Shown: piece after piece, positions 35,783 to 43,585 of the stretch | How positions within the stretch are numbered: the first letter of the stretch is position 1 | How the letters are laid out: each line of letters begins with the position of its first letter | NCBI GenBank assembly: GCA_050485785.1 | Contig: JBJHCA010000005.1 | Location: 1-64,000, forward strand | Direction: 5' to 3' | DNA from: JBJHCA01 sp050485785 | Lineage (GTDB): Bacteria > Bacteroidota > Bacteroidia > Chitinophagales > Saprospiraceae | Length of the DNA stretch: 64,000 nt | The notes under the pieces: model-generated | The model's input: only the letters and a program-made list of their open reading frames with translations | Told to the model about the DNA's origin: nothing | Database searches by the model: none | Made by a program: the position numbers and the translations under genes

Positions 35783-36667
35783 ATGCGATATTTTTCAATC
35801 TTCATGCTTGCCATATTTCTTCAGGGAATGCAGGTACTGCATGCTCAAAACTCAGCTACAATGGTAAGCTTAGATTCTTTCTCTTTTGCCCTGGGAGTAC
35901 TCAACGGGCATAACCTCACTTCTGAACCCATAGATTCCTTAAATATCAGCTTTCTGGCCGACGGCATCCATGATATGATCCATGGACACGGTTTGCGCTT
36001 TGATGATGAAGTTCGTCAGGAAGCTATCGACTACATGGTTTCACAGCGTGAAGCAGAAAGCTACAATTACACTGCTGACCAGCTCAGCATCATCAGTTAT
36101 ACCATCGGTAATGCCATTGGCGGCCACCTGCGCAATATCGGCCTTACTGATGTCAATTTTGAAGTAATGGCCGGCTCTATCAATGACGTAGTGTCAGGCA
36201 AAGATGTTAACATGAACGAAGAACAAGCCATGGCTGTAGTGAATGGTTACATGCAAGGCCAAATGGAAACTGCCATGAAGGATAACCTGGCAGCAGGCGA
36301 AGCTTTTCTTGCAGAAAACGGACGTCGTTCAGAAGTCACTACCCTTCCAAGTGGCCTGCAATATGAAATCATAAAACCCGGTGACGGGCCTAAACCTTCT
36401 GCAACGGACAAAGTACGCGTGCACTATGAAGGCACACTAATAGACGGTACCGTGTTTGACAGCTCTATCCGTCGCGGCGAACCCATTACATTTGGTCTGG
36501 ACCAGGTAATACCGGGCTGGACTGAAGGACTTCAGCAAATGCAGGTTGGGGCTACTTACAAACTGTATATCCCTGCCAATCTGGCCTACGGAGCTCAGGG
36601 TGCAGGTCAACTTATCGGACCAGGTACTGCCTTGATTTTTACCGTAGAACTGTTGGGTATCGAGTAA
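35783..36667 (+). CDS. Mip-like FKBP peptidyl-prolyl isomerase (copy 2)
   Basis: A 294-aa paralogue of the preceding gene, with the same layout. Its N-terminus (RYFSIFMLAIFLQGMQVLHAQ) is an ordinary cleavable signal without a lipobox Cys, so this copy is probably soluble in the periplasm while copy 1 is membrane-tethered. The FKBP domain is intact: VRVHYEGTLIDGTVFDSSIRRG, VIPGWTEGLQQMQVGATYKLYIPANLAYG, GPGTALIFTVELLGI. The N-terminal halves have diverged more than the catalytic halves. The start is the ATG at 35783. Confidence 0.92.
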   Translation: MRYFSIFMLAIFLQGMQVLHAQNSATMVSLDSFSFALGVLNGHNLTSEPIDSLNISFLADGIHDMIHGHGLRFDDEVRQEAIDYMVSQREAESYNYTADQLSIISYTIGNAIGGHLRNIGLTDVNFEVMAGSINDVVSGKDVNMNEEQAMAVVNGYMQGQMETAMKDNLAAGEAFLAENGRRSEVTTLPSGLQYEIIKPGDGPKPSATDKVRVHYEGTLIDGTVFDSSIRRGEPITFGLDQVIPGWTEGLQQMQVGATYKLYIPANLAYGAQGAGQLIGPGTALIFTVELLGIE

Positions 36668-36694
36668 TCAATCTGAAACAAAACATTTCAGGCT

Positions 36695-38035
36695 ATGCCA
36701 CTGACCCTGATCAAGAACGCAACCGTCATTAACGAAGGGTCTAAAACACTGGCCGATGTACTCATCCGGGGCGACCGTATTGAAAAGATCGGCTCAGGCT
36801 TATCACATCCCGAAGCATCCGAGATAGATGCTTCGGGATGCTTGCTATTTCCGGGTGTTATAGATGATCAGGTCCACTTCCGGGAACCCGGAATGACCCA
36901 TAAAGCAGACATAACTTCAGAAAGTATTGCAGCCGTTGCCGGCGGGGTTACCTCCTTCATGGAAATGCCCAATACCAATCCGCCTGCAGTTACTCATCAA
37001 CTGCTCGAAGAAAAGTACGCCAGAGCAAAAGCCGTTTCACCGGCCAACTATTCCTTTTATCTGGGGGCTGACAATAATAACCTCGAAGTAGTTTTGCGCA
37101 CTGACCCTGCAAAGGTTTGCGGTATCAAAGTGTTTATGGGCAGTTCTACCGGAAATATGCTGGTAGACAACCTCGATACCCTGGAACAGCTTTTCTCAAA
37201 GTGCAGTATGCTGATAGCCACGCATTGCGAATCAGAATCCATCATACAACAAAACACACAGAATGCGGTACGGCAATACGGTGATCACATTCCGGCTTCT
37301 GAGCATCCGGTGATCCGTTCGGTAGAAGCCTGCTACGAATCATCTTCTACTGCAGTGGCCCTGGCCAGAAAGTACGGTACCCGGCTACATGTCCTCCATA
37401 TTTCCACGGCTGAAGAAATTGAGCTGTTTGACAAGGATATACCTCTGCATGAAAAACGTATCACTGCAGAAGTCTGCGTCCATCATCTGACATTCGATGC
37501 CGGCGAATATGGAATGCTTGAACATAAAATCAAATGCAATCCGGCCATCAAGGAACAACGCCACAGAGAGGCTCTCTGGAAAGCCCTCATCGCCGGCCGG
37601 CTGGATGTAGTTGCCACTGACCATGCCCCCCACACTGCCCGCGAAAAAAAACAAAACTACATACTTGCTCCCAGCGGCCTTCCTTTGATTCAGCACAGTT
37701 TACCCCTGATGTTACAACACTGGCATGCCGGTAAAATAACACCCGAACTGATTGCTGAAAAAATGTGTCACAACCCGGCAATTTTGTTCAATATTCCCGA
37801 TCGGGGATTTATTCGGGAAGGGTATAAAGCTGATCTTGTGCTGGTGAACCCCTTTCTGCGATGGCAGGTGAAACCGGGAAACATTCTTTACAAATGTGCC
37901 TGGTCGCCTCTTGAAGGAAGAATGTTTAAAGGGGGCGTCCTTAAAACCTGGGTCAATGGCCAACTCGTGTGGGACGATGGCCGGTTTACCGGAGAAATTG
38001 CCGGTGAAAGACTTGCCTTTAGCAGGCCTGAATAG
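36695..38035 (+). CDS. pyrC: Dihydroorotase
   Basis: Closes carbamoyl-aspartate to dihydroorotate in pyrimidine synthesis. The 446-aa amidohydrolase has the type I/III features DDQVHFREPGMTHKAD, GGVTSFMEMPNTNPP, RLHVLHISTAEE and the metal-site VATDHAPHTAREKK. The first metal His of HxH is Gln (DDQVHFREPG), a variant I associate with Bacteroidota dihydroorotases, so it is not necessarily inactive. Codons 37-48 contain a perfect 14-bp inverted repeat, which is unusual inside a gene. It follows the FKBP pair by 27 bases. Confidence 0.92.
   Translation: MPLTLIKNATVINEGSKTLADVLIRGDRIEKIGSGLSHPEASEIDASGCLLFPGVIDDQVHFREPGMTHKADITSESIAAVAGGVTSFMEMPNTNPPAVTHQLLEEKYARAKAVSPANYSFYLGADNNNLEVVLRTDPAKVCGIKVFMGSSTGNMLVDNLDTLEQLFSKCSMLIATHCESESIIQQNTQNAVRQYGDHIPASEHPVIRSVEACYESSSTAVALARKYGTRLHVLHISTAEEIELFDKDIPLHEKRITAEVCVHHLTFDAGEYGMLEHKIKCNPAIKEQRHREALWKALIAGRLDVVATDHAPHTAREKKQNYILAPSGLPLIQHSLPLMLQHWHAGKITPELIAEKMCHNPAILFNIPDRGFIREGYKADLVLVNPFLRWQVKPGNILYKCAWSPLEGRMFKGGVLKTWVNGQLVWDDGRFTGEIAGERLAFSRPE
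36806..36840 (+). repeat. Perfect 14-bp inverted repeat inside pyrC
   Basis: CATCCCGAAGCATC (36806-36819), a seven-base loop and GATGCTTCGGGATG (36827-36840). In RNA this is a very stable hairpin about 110 bases after the start codon. No T tract follows. It encodes part of SHPEASEIDASGC. Confidence 0.9.
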
Positions 38036-38267
38036 CGGTTTGTATTCAGCCCGGATTCATTTCAATAGCCATTGAAAACTTTCCGCCATCCTTTTCTGAT
38101 GAAAAGTTTCCTGACAATGTCTGGTGTTAAGTATGACCATTGCCCCGGAGCAGACCTGTAATTCGATGAAAAATAGTTACCCATATTGCCCGTTGCTGAT
38201 AAATATGCAACGAAACAGTAAGTGGAAACAAAGGTTTAAAACAACCAACACGGCAGGGAAAACCAGG

Positions 38268-40892
38268 CTATTCATGCCTGCTGAAGCCTATTGTGCGGCG
38301 TTCAAATAGCTGTGCGGCTTCCTGCGGGTCACATGCTTCAATGTCGGCCTTAGTGATGGTGAACTTTTGTCCATTAGTTTGAACTGACTTTATTTCCTGT
38401 CTTGACAACCGGAGATGTGCTTTTTTGACCATGTCATCGGCTAAATTTCTAACCATGCGGGCATTGCCAAAGTGTTCATTGCGTGTGCGATAAAGGCCGT
38501 CCAGCATTTCATACAGGTACTGTGCCGCATCCGCCTGAAGTGTGGCATTTTGCCGGTTCAGCATGTTAAGTGCAATGGTGTAAAGCTCATCCGAAGAATA
38601 GTCCGGAAAAACCAAGGACTTGTCAAATCTGGAGCGAAAACCTGGGTTCGACTGAAGAAACTGATCCATATCGGAGGGGTATCCGGCTGCAAACACAAAG
38701 AATTTTCCTCGGTCGTCATCCATGCGTTTCAGTAATGTCTGCACAGCTTCAGCGCCAAAGTCGCCATGAGCCTGATGCCCTCCGCGGGCAAGCGCATAGG
38801 CTTCATCAATAAACAACACGCCGCCCATGGCTTCTTCAATCTTCTCTGCAGTTTTGATGGCAGTTTGTCCAACAAAGCCCGCTACCAGCCCCTGACGATC
38901 CGTTTCAACTATATGTCCCCGTTCAAGCATGCCCAGCGCTTTATAGATCTTTGCCAGTATCCGGGCTACTGTAGTTTTGCCGGTACCGGGATTACCCGCT
39001 AAAACAGTGTGAAGGCAAAAACGCTGCTGGACATCCATATTGGCTTCGCGGTAAAACCTGACAAGATCGACGGTCTCGCGAATGCTTTGTTTAATGCTGT
39101 ACATCCCCGTCAAGCTGTCCAACTCTTCAAGTGCCTCCGCGAGTAATGCTGAATCGGTTGGAATCAGGGGCAAAGGTTTCTGAGCCCGCCAGATGATCCT
39201 GTTGACATCACTGACCGTAATGGTTTCAAGCTGGCTGCGGGTAAGGGCTTCCGGTTTATCATTAGCCATAACCCGAAGACCCAGGTTGAGTTTGGCCTGA
39301 TCGATCAGATCATGCACAAAGCGGGCATTGCCAAATGAGCGATCGCGGGTGCGGTACGCTTCGGTTATGATGGCTGCAAGGGCATCCTTAGCTTGTTGAT
39401 CAGGCTTCACCTGTTTGAGCTTGCATGCATAATCTGCAATTTGGATCATCTCCTGAGGCAGATAATCGTCAAAATCATAAAACAGCTTAAATCGAGACCT
39501 CAGGCCGGGATTGGATTTCAGAAAATAGTCCATCTCACGCGGGTAACCCGCAGTGATCACTACTAAATCGCCAGGTCCGTTAGACATCTCACGGATGAGA
39601 ATTTCAATCACCTCACGGCCAAAGTCTTTGCTGTCGTCATGCGACCGTGCCAGGGAGTAGGCTTCATCCACAAACAAAACACCTCCTCTTGCCTTATCGA
39701 TGGCATCTTTAACCTTGGGAGCAGTCTGGCCGATATACTCGCCAATCAGGTCGATCCGGTCCACCTCGTGAACATGCCCTTTGGAAAGAATGCCCATCTG
39801 ATGATAAAGCCTGCCCAGCATACCGGCCACAGTTGTTTTTCCCGTACCGGGATTGCCAATAAAAACGGAATGCACAACAGGCAATTCCTGCTCTGGAAAC
39901 CCCTTCTCCTTCCTCAGTCTTAAGAAATGAATGTAATGGGCATGCTCTCTGATCTTTTGCTTTATGGTTTTAAGCCCGATCAGGCAGTCGAGTTCAAGCA
40001 TTACTTTCTCAAAAGTGTCCTGCACCTGAGGTGTATCTCCATAAGGTTTTACTTCGTGCTGAGCAGGCATCAGCATGCCCGGGTTGCCGCTTTCAAAACT
40101 GTCCGCAATCTCGAACGGAATTACCGCCAGCAATCGATCCATAAATACCAACTCAGCCGTATAGCGGTCTTTGCGCCACGAGCCCTTCATGTCACTGCCC
40201 CATCCTGCCGACAACTCAAATTCACTGCGGTCTTTTTCAACGGTACTCAGCCTCACTACCTGTCCTTTTAACTCACGGGCGTCATTGTAAAATTTGACAA
40301 AGAGTTCACATTGCCACTCGTATTCCGGCATCCTGTTTTCAAACTGCATTTCCATGTAGACGTAACGCGTTTCTCCAGCATCGAAAATCCGGCAATACTT
40401 CCGTTTCTCAGCAGGTACATCGTCATAACTGCCTTCATACAGCCTAATGGCTTTCACCTTGAGTAAGGGGCTGCTTTCCGAAGCAGCAGTAACATAGTCT
40501 TCAACAAAAAAATACTTGCCGGCAATTTTCTTATTGTCGGCATATACTTCCCAGCAGTAAGTTCCTTTTTTCCAAAATGAACCCTTGCGTTTGTTTCCCC
40601 ATCCTTCGCGGATATAAACCACGGGATCAAAACGACTGATAAATCGCTTGATGGGAATTACGCTGAGAAGCTTTCGGTTCTTTCTAAGGGAATAACACCG
40701 AAGTTCCAGATTGATTTCCCAGTCGTGCTGATCAAATTGCTTATTGAAAAAGGAAAACTCCGCATAGATATAGGTGCACTCGTCACGGCTAAACACCTGG
40801 CGGTACTTTTTCTTGTTCTCGGCCAGCCATTCAGTGGATGCATATACCTTAAGCTCCCTGAACTTATAATAACTATTGACGGATTGCAGCAT
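38268..40892 (-). CDS. Tandem CbxX/CfqX-type AAA+ ATPase with duplicated N-terminal domain
   Basis: An 874-aa soluble protein. Residues about 12-130 and 145-265 are two copies of one unrecognised beta-rich domain (KKYRQVF...YIYAEF / KRKYCRIF...YVYMEM, and REGWG.../SAGWG...). Then come two CbxX-type AAA modules, each with Walker A GNPGTGKTTVA, Walker B VLFVDEAY or VLFIDEAY, and an arginine-finger loop NPGLRSRF or NPGFRSRF. Relatives include CbbX (rubisco activase) and EccA of type VII secretion, but neither partner is present here, so the substrate is unknown. ATG at 40892 is used; a TTG lies two codons upstream. Confidence 0.85.
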   Translation of the reverse strand: MLQSVNSYYKFRELKVYASTEWLAENKKKYRQVFSRDECTYIYAEFSFFNKQFDQHDWEINLELRCYSLRKNRKLLSVIPIKRFISRFDPVVYIREGWGNKRKGSFWKKGTYCWEVYADNKKIAGKYFFVEDYVTAASESSPLLKVKAIRLYEGSYDDVPAEKRKYCRIFDAGETRYVYMEMQFENRMPEYEWQCELFVKFYNDARELKGQVVRLSTVEKDRSEFELSAGWGSDMKGSWRKDRYTAELVFMDRLLAVIPFEIADSFESGNPGMLMPAQHEVKPYGDTPQVQDTFEKVMLELDCLIGLKTIKQKIREHAHYIHFLRLRKEKGFPEQELPVVHSVFIGNPGTGKTTVAGMLGRLYHQMGILSKGHVHEVDRIDLIGEYIGQTAPKVKDAIDKARGGVLFVDEAYSLARSHDDSKDFGREVIEILIREMSNGPGDLVVITAGYPREMDYFLKSNPGLRSRFKLFYDFDDYLPQEMIQIADYACKLKQVKPDQQAKDALAAIITEAYRTRDRSFGNARFVHDLIDQAKLNLGLRVMANDKPEALTRSQLETITVSDVNRIIWRAQKPLPLIPTDSALLAEALEELDSLTGMYSIKQSIRETVDLVRFYREANMDVQQRFCLHTVLAGNPGTGKTTVARILAKIYKALGMLERGHIVETDRQGLVAGFVGQTAIKTAEKIEEAMGGVLFIDEAYALARGGHQAHGDFGAEAVQTLLKRMDDDRGKFFVFAAGYPSDMDQFLQSNPGFRSRFDKSLVFPDYSSDELYTIALNMLNRQNATLQADAAQYLYEMLDGLYRTRNEHFGNARMVRNLADDMVKKAHLRLSRQEIKSVQTNGQKFTITKADIEACDPQEAAQLFERRTIGFSRHE

Positions 40893-41113
40893 AGGCAAGG
40901 GATTTCAAATGACCTTGCACCTCCAAATGGGCAGTAACCGAGCAGAATATCCTCTGCATCAGCAATCTGAACCAACTGATGACCGGCGGAGACAACAGGG
41001 CCTGAATTTGGATAAAGTTAGCTATTATGTATAAAGTGCCAAGTAAGGCTCAAAAAAAAATCACGGTATTGCTTGTTTTTTCATCAATTTTGCGGCCTCT
41101 TTAAAAAGAACTT

Positions 41114-41614
41114 ATGGATAGTGTCCGGAAACTTCAGCAAAAAGCCAGTAGCAGAATGGCTGAGCGAGCCGGCCTCCGCAAGAAAACGCGGAAACTGAAA
41201 GACGGTACGCTCGATACCCTTTTTGAAGATGCTCACCGGCAGGCTGAATCCGAAGTCAATTGCTTGGATTGCGCCCAATGCTGTAAAACCATTTCACCCC
41301 GCTTCGAAAACAGAGACATCGAAAGGCTTGCATCCCATTTCAAAATGAAGCCGGGTACCTTTGTCAGCAATTACCTGAAACTAGATGATGACGGTGATTA
41401 TGTATTGCAACAATCGCCCTGCCCTTTCCTGATGCCTGATAATGCCTGTATGGTATACGATCACAGACCCAAAGCCTGCAGACAATATCCGCATACCAAT
41501 CACAAACCGATCCGCAAAGTGATGAACCTAACCCTTAAAAATGCTGAAATCTGCCCTATTGTAGACAAAGTGCTTGACAGGGTTGCCGCTCAGTTACTCC
41601 GCAGTGCTCAGTGA
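41114..41614 (+). CDS. YkgJ family cysteine-cluster protein
   Basis: A 166-aa cytoplasmic protein with the YkgJ (CxxCxxCC) metal-binding cluster: NCLDCAQCCKTISPRF near residue 53, SPCPFLMPDNACMVYDHRPKACRQYPH near residue 115. The eight Cys residues probably bind Zn or an Fe-S centre; function is not established. A basic N-terminal helix (KLQQKASSRMAERAGLRKKTRKLK) precedes the cluster. Its 3' end overlaps the convergent exonuclease gene by 21 bases. Confidence 0.88.
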   Translation: MDSVRKLQQKASSRMAERAGLRKKTRKLKDGTLDTLFEDAHRQAESEVNCLDCAQCCKTISPRFENRDIERLASHFKMKPGTFVSNYLKLDDDGDYVLQQSPCPFLMPDNACMVYDHRPKACRQYPHTNHKPIRKVMNLTLKNAEICPIVDKVLDRVAAQLLRSAQ

Positions 41615-42346
41615 AAACTGTACATTATCGGGATTGATGATGGGTTGCAGTTTGAGCTTGCGCAACAACTGTATCACGGCCAATACATCCTTTTCACAAT
41701 ATCTGGCAATACGCCCCAAATCGGCATCGTGGTAATATACTCCCGCAACCTGAGAACCGTCAATATCGTCTTTGGGCGTGGGAATATCAAACAAGGCCGT
41801 CAACAGCGAAAGTGATGTGAAGTTTTTTCGGTCACCAAATTTCCACAGGTCCATGGTGTCAATTAAATGCTCTGTTTCCCAGGGCTTTTTACCCTGTATC
41901 TGGATAATGTCGGGGATCTCAATTCCATTGACCAGCATGCGGCGGCATAAATAGGGAACGTCGAACTCCTTAATATTGTGACCGCAGAGCATGTGACGCC
42001 CCGGTTCATTATATCGCTCCTGCAAAAGCCGGCCAAAATCCTGCAACAGCAGTTCTTCATCATCCCCGTACCATGAATTGATCTTCACACTGTACTCCTG
42101 ATCACCGTTGCGCCGGAAAAGAACACCGGCCGAAATGCACACTATTTTTCCGTATTCAGAATAAATACCACTCCTGTCAAAATAGAGGGCAGCCACTTCA
42201 TCATCCGAAAGTTCATCAGAAGGTTTGCCGGCAATGTAGGTGGCCTTACGACGGAATTCCTTTTGCATCCTCTCACTGAGTTGGCTGTATTGAGCTGTGG
42301 CCGGTACCGTTTCAATATCAAAAAACAAAATAGATGTCCAGTTCAT
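41594..42346 (-). CDS. Predicted 3'-5' exonuclease, PolB-like
   Basis: A 250-aa stand-alone DnaQ-fold exonuclease of the DNA_pol_B_exo2 type. Visible motifs are Exo I ILFFDIETVPA, Exo II LCGHNIKEFDVPYLCRRM and Exo III-like YCEKDVLAVIQLL with its conserved Asp, so the DEDD site appears complete. Role is unknown, presumably DNA or RNA 3'-end trimming. The ATG at 42346 places Exo I at residue 5-15; an in-frame start 60 bases upstream adds an unrelated segment. Confidence 0.85.
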   Translation of the reverse strand: MNWTSILFFDIETVPATAQYSQLSERMQKEFRRKATYIAGKPSDELSDDEVAALYFDRSGIYSEYGKIVCISAGVLFRRNGDQEYSVKINSWYGDDEELLLQDFGRLLQERYNEPGRHMLCGHNIKEFDVPYLCRRMLVNGIEIPDIIQIQGKKPWETEHLIDTMDLWKFGDRKNFTSLSLLTALFDIPTPKDDIDGSQVAGVYYHDADLGRIARYCEKDVLAVIQLLRKLKLQPIINPDNVQFSLSTAE

Positions 42347-42510
42347 AGTATTCAGGTTTGTTCTAACATTGATGCAATAATAGGTGAAATTACCTATTGC
42401 ATGCAATAAAAAAAAATATTTGACAACATTTCAACGGTCATTTGGAAGCGGATAAATACTGCTGAGGCAATACAAATTAGGGCATTGGTAAATAATCTGC
42501 AATAAAATTA

Positions 42511-42518
42511 TAATTTTG
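42511..42518 (+). promoter_or_regulatory. -7 box of the coiled-coil protein gene
   Basis: TAATTTTG, a perfect TAnnTTTG box, about 65 bases before the ATG. ATTG lies 23 bases upstream as a possible, slightly distant, -33 box. Confidence 0.4.
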
Positions 42519-42583
42519 CACCATTACAGGTAGTTGGAATGGCATTGGTGCATTGATTTTTAAACTACTGAAATCCAACTTCT

Positions 42584-43582
42584 ATGGCCGAGAAAGTTCA
42601 ATATGTTCGTAACAGGTTCTTGTTGATAGCACTTGTGTTGGTTGGCCTCCTGCTTTTAATTAATGCCTATCTCATTGTCGATCGCGTACAACGGATCAAT
42701 CAGGTTGACAAACTCGAAATGGATCTGGCCTATGCTGATTCACTCACTAGTATGCTCAATCAGGAGTACAACGAAGCCTTGCTAAACCTGGAGCGAATGA
42801 AAGGTGAAAATGACTCCCTCAACTTTGAGATCGAGAAAAAACAGGAGGAACTCAGGGCTCAGCGCGATCAGATAGAACAACTCATTCTCAGCGGAAACCG
42901 AACCCGCTCGGAACTGGACAGAGTTAAAAAACTGATCGGTGAACTCATGGCCCAACGCGACCAGTACTACGATGAAATATCTGAACTGAGGGCTTCTCTT
43001 GTTGAATACCAGGAAAGAACCAAAGTGACGGAAGCCGAGAAAGAAGTATTGCTCAAAAATATTGAGGAAGAACGCAGTTATGCCCGGCAACTTCAGGAAG
43101 AGAAAACAGAAATTGAGCAGGAACGCCGCCTCATTGAACGCGAAGCAGCAAGGCTTTCCGAAAAAGTAAACCGGGCTTCAGTGCTCGATATCAGCAATAT
43201 TGAGATCACACCACTCCGCATCCGGCGAAACGGCACCACAAGCCCCACGGCTTTTGCCCGCCGTACTGAAAAGCTGGAAGTCTGCTTCAGAATACTCGAA
43301 AATGTAATTGCCGCTACCGGCACTGAACATGTTTATCTGAGGGTTATTTCACCGCTGGGTGAAACCATGGCCGTTGAAGCGCTGGGCTCAGGAGTGCTGG
43401 TCACTGCAGAAAACAATGATGAAGTGCGCTATTCCGTTGCCGAAACCCTGATATACAGAAACATGGAACAGGATCTGTGCATGTACTGGCAGCCAGAACA
43501 TCCTTTCCAGCAAGGAATTTATACTATCGAAGTGTACAATAAAGGATACCGGGTGGGCAATGCCTCATTCAAACTGCGTTAA
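42584..43582 (+). CDS. Membrane-anchored coiled-coil protein
   Basis: A 332-aa protein with an N-terminal transmembrane helix (FLLIALVLVGLLLLINAYLIV, residues 10-30), a long coiled coil (about 35-200) rich in Glu/Lys/Gln (e.g. KKQEELRAQRDQIEQL), and a C-terminal beta-type domain (residues 205-332) with EVCFRILENVIAATGTEHVYLRV and PFQQGIYTIEVYNKGYRVG. No family name is known to me. The topology suggests an inner-membrane protein reaching across the periplasm. It is convergent with the porin gene, with three bases between ends. Confidence 0.75.
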   Translation: MAEKVQYVRNRFLLIALVLVGLLLLINAYLIVDRVQRINQVDKLEMDLAYADSLTSMLNQEYNEALLNLERMKGENDSLNFEIEKKQEELRAQRDQIEQLILSGNRTRSELDRVKKLIGELMAQRDQYYDEISELRASLVEYQERTKVTEAEKEVLLKNIEEERSYARQLQEEKTEIEQERRLIEREAARLSEKVNRASVLDISNIEITPLRIRRNGTTSPTAFARRTEKLEVCFRILENVIAATGTEHVYLRVISPLGETMAVEALGSGVLVTAENNDEVRYSVAETLIYRNMEQDLCMYWQPEHPFQQGIYTIEVYNKGYRVGNASFKLR

Positions 43583-43585
43583 CCC

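Noticed and set aside
38036..38267. Gene in the gap between pyrC and the AAA gene
   Set aside because: 232 bases with stop codons in all frames that matter and no RNA motif; partial GAAAACTTT/AAAAGTTTC symmetry is imperfect.
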